64,000 bases of DNA from the NCBI RefSeq assembly GCF_024139115.2, contig NC_085141.1, positions 225,294,307-225,358,306 of the forward strand. Direction: 5' to 3'. Both the position numbers and the translations under genes were made by a program. This DNA is from Armigeres subalbatus. Its lineage: Eukaryota; Arthropoda; Insecta; Diptera; Culicidae. Of the stretch, positions 32,781 to 43,538 are shown one piece after another (within the stretch, counting starts at the first letter, position 1; the number at the start of each line of letters is the position of its first letter). A model generated the notes under the pieces. That model saw nothing but the letters and a program-made list of their open reading frames with translations, did not search any database and was not told the DNA's origin.

Positions 32781-32859
32781 TAAGTTTTTAGATGAAACCA
32801 CAAAAGAAATTATGGGGTTATTCCAATAAAAAAAATCCCGAGAGATTGCGGAAGAAATC

Positions 32860-33110
32860 CTAAAACTATTCTGGGAGAGCTGCTAAAGATTCTTAAAAGA
32901 ACTTAAAGATTGCTGGGGAACTTCCAGATAAATTTTCCAGGGATCCTAGATGAATTCCCAAAGCATTTCATGTTTGAATTAATGACAGAAAAAGAAACAT
33001 GCGGAAGATTTTCTGGAAGAACTACTTGAAGCACATACTCAACAATTACTAAAGAAACTTTCTGAGGGATTCCAGGAAGACCTCCTCCTTGGAACAACTT
33101 GCAAAAGGAA
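32860..33110 (-). repeat. Degenerate minisatellite patch
   Basis: Words such as GGAAGAACTTCC, GAAGACCTCC and CTGGAAGAAC recur at about 20-25-nt spacing, like the arrays at 250-1105 and 17304-18970. No gene. Confidence 0.4.
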
Positions 33111-33344
33111 AACAGTTGAATTTTCTTTCGCCGAGCAATCCATTAATATTTAGGGTTCTAGCGGGCGCCGGTGCGCATTGCTCTTTATTATAGCTGATCT
33201 ATAAAAATGAATATTTTCCTTGCTATTTAATTTACGCCGAAATTGTTCTTCAAAAGAAAAACAGATTTCCTGCAAATTTTTTTATCAACATCAAAGTGAC
33301 GTTTCTCAATATAGAAACCCTGTATTGAAATTTAGCAACTCAGT

Positions 33345-33772
33345 ATACTGCCGCGATTCGCATAAGAGTCCCATGTCGATTTTTGACGATTTTGATTTTC
33401 TTTCAGAAATAAGCTTAAAATGAACTCATCTTTAAGAAAAACTGATAAAATAATAGGCTTTGTTCTAGGAATTTGGAAATTAAAACCCACTTGTGTTGTC
33501 CCATCTTGCTATTTATTCGCATAATAGTCACATTCCAGATTTTGATACACTCTCGCACAAAACTTCAATGTAGTTATGGTCCATTTTATAGTTCCATAGC
33601 AATGTATACAGATAATGAATATTATGTCAAATTTTTAGAAAGATTGCTGGTTTTATCGATTTATTAGAATTTTCTTAATTTCTCGATGTAAAACGGGTTT
33701 GAAAAACTCAACAGCATGTTTCTCAAGTTGAAGAAAACTGACATGGGACGCTTATGCGAATAGGGGCAGTAT
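33345..33772. repeat. MITE with TACTGCC ends
   Basis: TACTGCCGCGATTCGCATAA at the left is mirrored by TTATGCGAATAGGGGCAGTA at the right, with the adjoining GTCCCATGTC/GACATGGGAC also inverted. TA flanks both ends. AT-rich interior, no gene. Confidence 0.65.
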
Positions 33773-33864
33773 ATGGGGCGCTAAATTTAGAAACTCACGG
33801 CTAATTTTGAGTTGCGTTCTTATTTTACATTCCTGTTTAAATACCTCCGGTGTAAAAGTGGGTC

Positions 33865-34320
33865 TCTATAAAGGGCCCGGAAATAGCGATAGGGAGGGAC
33901 CCAGATGGGGATTCCCGTGAAGGTGCTCTAAGAGCACCTCCACGGGAGTCCTCATCGCTATTCTTATTATAGCGCTCCCTTCCGAGTGCTATTTTAGGAT
34001 AGCACCCCATCTTCCCACCGGTGATTTCTGTTTTAGGAATAGCGACTTTGTATTGCCTGATTTTCTCAAAATTGCACGCGGCGAGCCCTTCATGAAAGGT
34101 ACCGCCGCGATTTTTTCCCCGTTTACTTAATTCTTATGGGTGAATAGCATTGCGGTGTATCGTTTGCCGCGGCCGTACCTTTCGACAGTCATTCGCCGCG
34201 TGAAGTTTTGTGCAAGTACCCATTTGGGAACATTACAAACGCCGCGCAGTGTATCATATCCAGAAAATCTGACAATAAACATATTGAGTTCTCACCGGGC
34301 GTTGCTAAGTATGTACCTCT
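33865..34320. repeat. Dispersed repeat, GGGCCCGGAAATAGCGATAG family
   Basis: The left end is shared with 36598-36655, and the right end (TTCTCACCGGGCGTTGCTAAG) with the inverted copy at 58518-58680. It includes an internal hairpin around GGTGCTCTAAGAGCACC. No protein recognised. Confidence 0.55.
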
Positions 34321-34337
34321 GCTTGATATCTATAAAC

Positions 34338-34954
34338 CAGAGCGTTAATGAATAAAGGATTCAATGAATGATTAAATTTGTTATGATTAAGTCATTCAAC
34401 TCTATGATTAAAGATTATGATTAATGATTTAATCATTTTTGACAATGATTAATGATTATGATTAACGATTAAATTAATTTTTGACAATGATTAACGATTA
34501 TGATTAATGAATAAAACGTTTGGAGTATGATTAACGATTACCGATTGTGATTAAACGCTGACACGATATGTGTATGATTAATGATTAAAGATCGGTATGA
34601 TTAATGATTAATGATTATGAATAATCAAATTGAATGATTTGCATATTGATCAATTATCAAGTAACATTTTTACCAGATTGGGTTATTGAAAGGTATAAAA
34701 ATTAAATGATTATGATTAAAGATTAATGAATAAAAGCGATGTATGCAATGATTAAAATTGATGATTAATGAATAGACTCAAAACAATTATGAATATGATT
34801 AGTGATTAATGAATAAATGTAAAATTCTATGATTAACGATTAGTGATTAATGATTGAATCATATTTTTTATATGACTATGATTAATGAATAATGATTAAA
34901 TAGCCCATTATTTATTAATCATGATTAAATCTATGATTAATCACTAATGCTCTG
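34338..34954. mobile_element. hAT-like MITE filled with ATTAATGATTATG repeats
   Basis: The ends CAGAGCGTTAATGA and TCACTAATGCTCTG are inverted. The 8-bp target duplication CTATAAAC is exact (34330-34337 and 34955-34962). The whole interior is a variable array of TGATTAATGATTATGATTAA words. An 8-bp duplication and CAGAGC-type ends fit hAT. Confidence 0.82.
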
Positions 34955-35329
34955 CTATAAACAAGCTCTGCATCCCCTCTTCACGATACATACATATTGT
35001 CGCGCTTATCTTTTTATAGACTTTCGCGGCGATCTTACTCTCGCAGGCTCGACTGCGAAGGTAGACGTCAAGATAGCCGCCGGGTTAAAAGATAGGGAAA
35101 ATTTTCCCTCTCAAAATGAAACCACGTGCTTTTCGCCAAATGACAGCAGTACTCGATTGTATTAGTGAGAGGCAACCGGAGTCACTGAGTACATGAAGAG
35201 TGTTTATCATGACAACTGTATACGTTGAGTAAGATTTTTATTGACTCTGTCGTGTTTAGTGACTGTTGCGATTACCTGAGAAGCAGCCAGCAGGACGCCG
35301 CAGTATTCTAGATTTTCTCTAGATGCATA

Positions 35330-36193
35330 CACTGTAAATCGACAATACTCATTAAAGAGTAAAAATGACCCATTATTTACTGATATATGGAACTGTCAAA
35401 ATAATGGGTACATTTATTTTTTTGATAATGTGTATTTTTCCTCCATTCCAAAGTTCAAAGCTACTACCCATTAATGGGTGAAAATAAACTTGTTCACATT
35501 GTTGGCAGAACAGAACACAATGGGAGCGGAGGAATCCCGAAAGATTTAGTTGTGAGTATTATTTTCGTTTTAATTAAACTTTTGAAATAAAACTAACTAC
35601 AAACTGTTTGCTAACAGCTCATGGAGACATTGGACAATTTGCCGCCATCGGAAAACAAAGACGAAGTAGATCGCCATCAATTCAGAATGCCGCCGTATAA
35701 GTGGGATCGTCGGTTGTAACGACGCTGTTCGGATTTTCCGGAAAGAATGGAACTTCCTAAAAACCTGCAAAACCATCAAAGGAACCGATCTAGAAGAGTG
35801 CGACGGGATGGCAAAAGTTTTGATCCTACGGTGAAAACACTATTCTTAGTACGTTATGGCGTATTTTGTTTATATTTATAGTTTGTATATCCTGGTGCAT
35901 ATATGTTTTCATTGGAATAAAAGCTATGCGAATTACATGCTCCGCTCAATTATTAAATTATATTTACATTTTTTATGTCAGCGAATGTTATTTTTTAAAT
36001 AATAAAGAGTGATTTTTACACATTTTCCTGCAAAGCTTTTCAGGAATAATGGGTAAAAATTACTCGCTGGTTTGACGTATGAGTGGTTTACTCATTAATG
36101 AGTAAACGCTGTTTACTCTTTTAATGAGTTGAACTATTTAACTTCATAATGGGTACTATTTTACCCATTAAAGAGTACTTTGCTGGCACAGTG
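35330..36193. mobile_element. TIR element (CACTGT ends, TA duplication) with gene-like cargo
   Basis: It starts CACTGTAAATCGACAATACTC and ends with the imperfect inverse GAGTACTTTGCTGGCACAGTG. TA flanks both ends. ACTCATTAAAGAGTA-like words repeat near both ends. The middle (about 35480-35925) is not MITE-like: it contains an intron-like segment, an open frame and an AATAAA signal (35917). Confidence 0.6.
35500..35880 (+). pseudogene. Spliced gene-like fragment inside a TIR element
   Basis: An open frame reading NGSGGIPKDLV ends at a strong donor (GTGAGT, 35552). A 66-nt intron-like segment with a CTAAC branch-type word and the acceptor TTTGCTAACAG (35617) follows. The next segment continues in the same phase with LMETLDNLPPSENKDEV and MPPYKWDRRL to a TAA (35719), after which the same frame stays open to a TAG at 35880. 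AATAAA lies about 35 bases downstream. I do not recognise the protein. It may be a captured host-gene fragment or an undescribed gene of the element. The in-frame stop makes an intact protein of more than ~50 residues unlikely. Confidence 0.4.
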
Positions 36194-36897
36194 TAATAAA
36201 ACATCCAAATACACGACGTTATTCGTTAAAATTAACATTTTAAAGTCTAACCGAATTCGCCCTATAGACCCCCTGGGGGTCCATAATAGGAAATTGCTTC
36301 CCTATAGTCGACACTTCATTTGATTTTCATGTCCCGTTTCGGGACGTTCTTCTTCCCTATTATGGACCCCCCAAAATATTCCTATAATGGACACTCTCGT
36401 GTTTATTTTTTATAGAATGGTAAAAAATCATCTAATTTTATTTTCCATAGCATTTCCAATGCATGTAATCAAATCATAGGACTGTAAGGTAGGTTCTCCC
36501 GATAGAATTTCATAGCAAAATGTTGACATTGTGCAGTAATAATGCAAAAATGGCTGGAGGGTCCACTATTGGGTACTTTACCCTATTTTAAGTGTGAAGG
36601 GCCCGGAAATAGCGATAGGGCCCCAGATGGGGACTCCCGTGGAGGTGCTCTAAAAGTGGCCTTAACGGTGAGAACTGTGAAAGGGTGAGAAAATATTGTT
36701 TACCAAAGCAGTTTCGCTCTTTTGAAATGTTGGTGTCGAATTCAGCGTCAAAAAATTTTTTTTGGCTGCGTTCACTGTGTTTGTTTTTCGTTAAGCGTGA
36801 CCTTTTATTTACCAAAAATCTGTGAATAAGAAAGTAGAAAAAGTTTCCAAATTCATTGGCAAATCTGATTTCAAACGCTATATTTTAAGCATTTTAA

Positions 36898-36964
36898 GTA
36901 AGTGTTTAATTATTTGAAATAATCCATAACTTAGGTACATACATATCCGTTCTTCCTATTGCAG
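36898..36964 (+). other. POP1 5' UTR intron
   Basis: Donor TTTTAA|GTAAGT at 36898 and acceptor TCTTCCTATTGCAG at 36964, nine bases before the POP1 start codon. Upstream, 36598-36655 is a copy of the GGGCCCGGAAATAGCG repeat, so the promoter is probably confined to about 36660-36850. No TATA box was recognised. Confidence 0.55.
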
Positions 36965-36973
36965 AGGTTCCAA

Positions 36974-39719
36974 ATGTCTTCACAATCAATTCATTATGAT
37001 GCCGCCCTCGGTGGCCCGATAAAACTACCGGATGAAATCGATTCAATTCACTTCAACGAGGATCGCGTTACTGAATTAAAATGCTTTCTACGGGCTATTA
37101 CAAATACCGAAAATCAAACAAAACTGGTGCACCAGTCGTTGCCGCTTCATATGCGCCGGCGGGCGATGAGCTACAATCCCAAAAGACTGCCAAGAAAGTT
37201 CCGCTCGGCACACGTCGCGCAGTATTCTAAAAGTGGGCTGCCGGAAAAGAAAAAGAGACCATCGAGGAAATATAGGAGAAAAGCTAGAAATTTGCTGCAA
37301 GAGTACAATAGACGAAAACGAACATACATGTGGATGGAAACGCACATTTGGCATGCCAAACGTTTTCACATGATTCCAAAGTGGGGCTACAAAATCCCAT
37401 ACACTCCTACGAACAAGGGACACCGGGCTTGCTATCGAGCAACGGCTAAACACTGCCTCATTCAAGATATTTCATACTACGGATGTATTGAGATTCAAGG
37501 ACCGGAAGACGTGATGAAGAATCATTTGCGGCGGATATGCAGTGAGAAAATTGGATTGACAATTGCTGCCAAAGCTTTTCTAAATGGCCAAAGATCAGGA
37601 AACGTTTTTGTGTATAAGAAAGACCAATATCCTAATCAATGTTTAGGTGAAATCAAATTCGTTTGGAAAAGCGAATCATCAAAGAATGAAAAGCGAATTC
37701 TGTGGATGTTTGTTCATCCTGCCTTTTATAAGGAGTTGATGGAGGAACTTGTGGTTTTGTTCGAACTAAGAAACGCTTACAGAGATGACTATTTGAATTC
37801 AGATGAGCCGCTGAATGTCTCGAAAATTATTAAAAATGTGGGAACAGTTCGTATTCCGAAATACGAGAATCCATTGCTGTCGATTGAAATCAAAGCACTG
37901 AAAGATACGTTAAATTACTTTCGGCTAACCGGTCCATTATCTCATGCGGTTTTGACTAAGTCGCTAAAACCTTACCAACAAGATATCAGCAAAAATGTTG
38001 ATCATTGGTTTTCGGATTGGATACAAACGACCGGCAGTGAAAAATCCCATATCCAACAATTTGCATTTTGGGAACAGTCGAAAAACCTTACAACTCCTGC
38101 AGTGCTTAGTCCAGGTCTAGTGGTCAGCTCAGTTATAGAAGATCCCAGGCTGAATCGAAAAAAGAAGCGAACCAAAGCACTCCCAGATGCCATCATAACG
38201 AATCGAGATTTGCCAGAAACAGGTTTGCAACTGTCGTGCTCTCCGATATGGAACGAATCGATTCGAGACATTATCACCACCAAAATGCTATCAACCCACC
38301 AGTTGAACGTCCTGAGAGGCAAACAGAGCTTAGTTCCCGGTGAGCCATGCGCCTTTGAGAACGACATTCAGCCCGTCCCAATATTGCTGATACAAAATCC
38401 CGGTTCCCAGGATGCCGATTACAAACAGCTGGGATATGGTGCCGGATGGGACTTAATTGCCCCCTCGGGATACGGGCTTCCTATATGGCAAACGTTGATC
38501 ATGTGGGGAGCGAAACCCGCCGGACTGAAAGAAACTGACATGCAGGCCCTCGAATCTGGAATCGACACACATAGAGTGCCGGACACCGTTCTAGGTGAGT
38601 CGGTAGCAATATATTTTGTTCGGTTTTTTGTTTGCTACTACTAGAGTACCATTGATGACTGTTTTATAAAAAGTGTATTATCCTTATTGTCAATCGAATT
38701 AGACTGTTTTTACTTACATTGTAAATACCTACTTTGAAACATTTCAAGAAACAGGAAACCAAATTTCTGTTTTTCTATATTTTTTTTTGTATTGTATATA
38801 CTCCATTCAGTCATTCTAAATTTAGTTTTATCAGTTTTGTTTTACAAATTATTCTCGAGGTGCTAACACAAATAATTATCACATTTTAGGTCGAGCTGAG
38901 AGCGACGTGGAGTACGAAGAAAAGTGGTATAAATATTATGCTAGACCTAACAATCGACGTATTAACTACAAAAAGCTGGCCATCGCCTCCCCATTTCGAT
39001 GTCCCTGGCTACAGCTAGTTTCGGAGTGGACTGGAAAGAAGGAAACCGATTTCTATGTTCTAAGGGACCAGGAGTCCCTTAGCAAAGCTCACCACGCTCT
39101 GAACCGTAAATTCAATTTGAAATCGGCCCTGCTGCCCCCTTCTTCGCTGATTCCATTGTATCTGACCATGAAAACTAGGGGCAACCCGGGGGACAATGCC
39201 TTAATCTGTTTACCACTTCGTTCGGACTTTCGTCAAAACAAGCAAAACAGGCTGGGCAGCGATTTGCGTCCTGTGTACACAGAACCACTCCGCAAAGATC
39301 CGCAGCAAAAAGAGCGACTCCTGCTCCGCAGTCAGCATTTGCGGCTGTTGAAGCGTCTGCGTAATAGGAGGATCCGCCAGAAAAAGGCACTTCAGCTCAA
39401 AAATCCGGGTACTTTAATTCGAATAGCGAAACCTCAGAATGACAAACTCATCAAAGAGCATTTGACAAAAGTACGCGAATTATGGCTCCCGGCAAATCCA
39501 GAAAGCATCCGTAATCAGTGTAGCAGAGAATGCTTTGGGTATGTTACGCAATGTAACTTTGGATTGTCTGAGGCAAAAGTTACGGCCTTGGGTTATGTTA
39601 CGGCCAAGGGCTTAGAAAAATTGTACAAAACGTGTACCAAAGGAACATTCAAAGTGCTTGTTCGGGGTACCAAATCGCGGTGCTATCGTTTTGCCACTAT
39701 TAAAATACGAACAGACTGA
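36974..39719 (+). CDS. POP1: POP1, RNase P/MRP protein subunit
   Basis: This encodes the large protein subunit of the nuclear ribonucleoproteins RNase P (tRNA 5' maturation) and RNase MRP (rRNA processing). The coding exons are 36974-38594 and 38890-39719, split by a 295-nt GT-AG intron in phase 1 that joins VLG to RAESDVEYEEKW, giving 816 residues. The N-terminal POP1 domain (about 15-210) shows the conserved basic block LPLHMRRRAMSYNPKRLP and THIWHAKRFHM. The POPLD domain (about 470-540) shows GYGAGWDLIAPSGYGLPIW. The C-terminus ends in a conserved GYVTAKGL...KVLVRGTKSRCYRFATI region. The start is the first ATG after the 5' UTR intron (MSSQSIHYDAALGG). AATAAA lies at 39776. The protein is shorter than human POP1 (1024), as expected for insects. 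A 68-nt piece of exon 2 (39245-39312) is duplicated inside a SINE at 49941-50008. Confidence 0.96.
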
Positions 39720-39784
39720 TGTTCCTTACAGAAGACAGAATGTTGCTGAAAACATGTTAAACAATATATGAATTTAATAAATTT

Positions 39785-40120
39785 GTGTCAAGTAATTACG
39801 ACTCCCTTCAAAAAAAACCTATGGATTGCCCGTGTGAAAACGCTTTCTGTCGTCGATCTATCCAGTCCCGGACATCTCCCACTTTCTGACTCCCATCTAT
39901 GGACAGGATCCGGCTTGTTGATCGCAAGCCACTGCAAAACCGCTCAACATCCTCTCATACGATGCCAAATAATTTCTCCTGAAGACTTCGCAGCACCCAC
40001 ACTAGTGGGTCAGTATTGGCCATTTATTTTTAACATATAAGTACCGGCATTCAGTATTTGGTGGATATAAAAGATAAGCGGAGCAATAAAATAAAACAGA
40101 ATTAAACATTTCAGACCGCT
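39785..40120. other. Non-repetitive DNA downstream of POP1, no gene recognised
   Basis: A 90-codon plus-strand frame (39768-40040) has no familiar domain and begins within the POP1 polyadenylation region. I see no splice-supported coding on either strand. Confidence 0.3.
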
Positions 40121-40124
40121 TTTG

Positions 40125-40960
40125 TACTGTGCGGTTGTTTGTTCTCTTTGCTGAAGGAAGTTTTCAATACTTCCCGAAGCTATTTGAATTTCCACAGTGT
40201 TTCTCAGCGCTATTTGTACCTACTGATCCCGTTACGATCCTTGCTTGGACCCGTGCCTTGGTTTTACGTTGGACCCGCTTGCGGAAATTCCGACAAGCGG
40301 TGGTAATCCGGCAAGGACACCGTTCTGTGAAAAAAAACTCTTAGAAGGTCACATCTCCACGCTCAGCAATGAGCATTAATAAAAATCTGAATTCTCCACT
40401 TCCTCCTAAGAAACAAGGTTTCAAGACCGCCCTGCCAAAGCGCGGAAAAAATAGAAGGAAGCTGGATATTTCGTCTAACTCTAACGATAGAAATAATTCT
40501 CACCTATCGAACTGAGCAATCACTTCGAATTGATTTTTTGACGAAATAGAGTAAATCTAATCTACCTCTAGCCCAGGTAATTCGATTCAAGCAATGGTAC
40601 CGAGTTTTCTGGATTTTGGAATGTGATTTCGAGTTACATTCATTGGATCAAGGTTTCATTTCAGATTGCCAGGAAGTATTCAGTATTTAACTGAGAAGCG
40701 GCATAAATTCTTCACGTGTGGCGACAAAACTGAGCGATTGTTCAAAGACGTCTTGAAAGGTTTCCCCAGTGATGATAAATCACCGGATGAGATTAAAATT
40801 AAAATTTCTCAATTTCTTAGATTTGGACCAGTCCAAGTAATTAGGATGAAAAAGAAATCTCACTGTGGCACTTCCCAGAGGGGTATTTCTCAAGATTTTC
40901 ACTTAGTTCACTTTAACAAAAGTGAACCAAATAATATGAAAAATTTCAAAAATACCTGTA
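40125..40960 (+). mobile_element. Jockey-clade LINE 5' fragment (5' UTR and ORF1 part)
   Basis: The frame from ATG 40370 encodes a basic N-terminus (MSINKNLNSPLPPKKQGFKT) and ends at a stop near 40521. A second frame (about 40666-40955) encodes KFFTCGDKTERLFKDVLKGF and FLRFGPVQVIRM, matching the domain that precedes the zinc knuckles in Jockey gag proteins. The sequence stops abruptly after SEPNNMKNFK, so knuckles and ORF2 are absent. Confidence 0.65.
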
Positions 40961-41216
40961 TCACGTCCTATGTCCTTGTTACTGTAGTGTACCAGCCCTG
41001 TGATACGATGATTTGTATTGTAGCGTTCAAACTATGTAGTGTATATATGATAGGCAAAAGCTATAAATAATAAATGCGAGTTGCAGCTCACTCTCTATTA
41101 CTGCGTAGACTGTGAACGTAGAAACACTAACTTTTATTCTATACCTCTTCGCGATCATCTTTTCGTTGTATTCACACCGTCAGTTTGTGCTACGTTGATT
41201 TTTTCTACTGCACAAA

Positions 41217-42074
41217 ATGAGTACACTCTGTCACTCTTGTGCCAATGAAATCCACGAAGAGCCTGTCTCTTGTCGCGGTTTTTGCACTGCCGTTTTTCAT
41301 TTGAAATGCTGTCGCTTACCGGGTGAATTATTGGATGAAATCAATCGACACAGTCAAGTCTTCTGGATGTGTAACGCTTGTGCAGCCATAATAACGGATA
41401 TTCGCCAGAAGAAAAATATCAAAGCTGCGTATGATGCCGGTCTAGAGAAACAGCTCAGCACCCATACCGAATTGCTGGGTAGACTAAAACAAGAAATACT
41501 CGATGATTTAAAAACTGAAATTCGATCGAGTTTTGCGAAGGTCTCCAACACTGCGTTGCTCACGCCGGTTTCTTCAAGACGGTCTGGTAATATGCCTCGT
41601 ATCATAGGAAGTCGACGATTATTTGGGAAGAAGAACAACAATATGCCTCCACCAATGCAAGCTACTGGTGATTCAGTTTCTCCAAGTTTGGGAAATTTTG
41701 CCGTTCCTGAGCCCATTGAAAAGTTCTGGATTTACCTTTCTCGCATCTCTCGTGATGTAACTACAGAGCAAATCGTGGAGCTTGTTAAAAATCGCTTGAA
41801 TACGGATGATGTTGAAGTCGTCCGGCTAGTAGCTAGAAATAAAGATGTTCGCTCTATGTCATTCATTTCTTTCAAAGCTGGCATTACCATGGATTTGAAA
41901 TCGAAAGCACTTTCTCCTTCAACTTGGCCAAAAGGAATGGTTTTTCGTGAATTCGTTGACACTCGTAAAAACGAAAATTTTTGGAAACCGCAAGGACAAA
42001 TGAATTTGCCTCAAACGACCCCGAACTCTACCAGCTCAAATGCTCAATCACCAATGATGGAAGGATCGCAATGA
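41217..42074 (+). CDS. LINE ORF1 protein with PHD/RING-like zinc finger
   Basis: A 285-residue intact frame. The N-terminal ~55 residues carry a Cys/His pattern of PHD type (CHSCANEIHEEPVSCRGFC, FHLKCCRLP, FWMCNACAAI). Next come a helical, possibly coiled-coil segment (about 70-105), a basic Gly/Met-rich linker, and a C-terminal domain with FWIYLSRISRDVTTEQIVEL, which resembles an RRM-like fold of LINE ORF1 proteins. PHD-like ORF1s are known from CR1-group LINEs. Its role would be RNA binding/chaperoning for retrotransposition. The stop TGA overlaps the ORF2 start as ATGA at 42071-42074, suggesting coupled re-initiation. Confidence 0.8.
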   Translation: MSTLCHSCANEIHEEPVSCRGFCTAVFHLKCCRLPGELLDEINRHSQVFWMCNACAAIITDIRQKKNIKAAYDAGLEKQLSTHTELLGRLKQEILDDLKTEIRSSFAKVSNTALLTPVSSRRSGNMPRIIGSRRLFGKKNNNMPPPMQATGDSVSPSLGNFAVPEPIEKFWIYLSRISRDVTTEQIVELVKNRLNTDDVEVVRLVARNKDVRSMSFISFKAGITMDLKSKALSPSTWPKGMVFREFVDTRKNENFWKPQGQMNLPQTTPNSTSSNAQSPMMEGSQ

Positions 42075-43538
42075 TTCTCCATACTTCATATTTTACACCA
42101 CGGAACCGGATACTGGGACGCAAACTTGCCACAAGCATCTTGGGAAACCCCGAGCCCCTCAACACAGTCGAGCCTCTCCTGCCATCGACCTGCAGCCGTC
42201 CCGGTCCTGTGTCTGAGTGTGGTGATGGGGTTTTCCACACTCCATTCCAAGGCAAGTATGTAGCTTTTTCGTTCATTTCTGCTCCTGAAATGTATACTAT
42301 TTCCAGTCGTACCTCAACCGTTTTCTACCACCACATCGATGTATCGACCACGGGATGCATATCTTCCACAAGCATTATGGAAGACCTCTATCCTCCCATT
42401 GCAGTCGAGTGCTTCCTGTCATCGCTCACCAGACGTCCCGTTCCTGCATATGGGTACGGGGATGAGGTCTTCCACAATCTCATATTGGGCAAGTACGATG
42501 TTTCCTTGAATAATTCGCTACCTCATATACACGATGCTCCTAGCCGTTCATCACGAGAAAGATCGACACGCAACTTATCAAGTGGAATTTGGTTGAATTA
42601 TACTTCGGATCGACAAGTGCCTTCAAACCTACATCTGTTGACATTAAAATCACCTGCGGTTATCATCCCAGAACGCATTGCCTGTTGCCTTTTGGAAGCC
42701 CCTAGTCCTCCCGATCCAGTCGCGCTCCTTGGCCGTTCCTGTCGTCATAGTCGTTCTGGCCCTGTGATCGAGGATGGTGTCGGGGTCTTCCACCCGTTAC
42801 ATACAGGCAAGTGCTCATCTAGCTATGAACTCTCGTTACTTGATTACCCTCCAATTCGCAGCGCAACTATGGACTCAGTAACACATTCACATATGGCATT
42901 CTATGAACGGACATTAGGATCACCGATCGTTTCCATCCCAGAACGCACTGTCTGTAGCCTCATGGAAGCCCCTAGTCCCCCTGATCCTGTCGCGCTTCCT
43001 GCTCGTTCCTTCCGTCATAGTCGTGCTAGCCCTGTGATCGAAGATGGTGTCGAGGTCTTCCATCCATTGTATACAACTGAACCACCAGCACAGAGAGAAA
43101 CGATTGCAGTTAGTCGTAGTATAGTGAATAGTAGTAATTTAACCGTCTATTACCAAAATGTCCGTGGGCTACGAACGAAGATTGATGATGTATTTCTTGC
43201 TGTCTCCGCTTCCAATTACGATGTCATCATCTTTACTGAAACTTGGCTTTCCGACCAAATTCTTTCAACACAAATCTTCGGAAATGGATACTCTGTATAC
43301 AGAAAAGATCGCAACTCTCATAACAGTCAAAAGTCGCGTGGAGGAGGAGTATTAATAGCTGTTGCTCGTCATATTAATAGCTCTGTGGAACCGACGCATG
43401 TAGCGGATTCACTTGAGCAACTATGGGTAAAACTGAAATTGATCGATTGCTCAATGAGCATTGGAGTTATTTATCTGCCACCAAATCGAAGGGCCGACGT
43501 ACAAAGTGTGAATTGTCACATACAATCAATTGGAGCTG

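Noticed and set aside
36959..36973. Five extra N-terminal residues for POP1 from a TTG start
   Set aside because: Those bases include the splice acceptor CCTATTGCAG. The first ATG after it (36974) gives a natural start.
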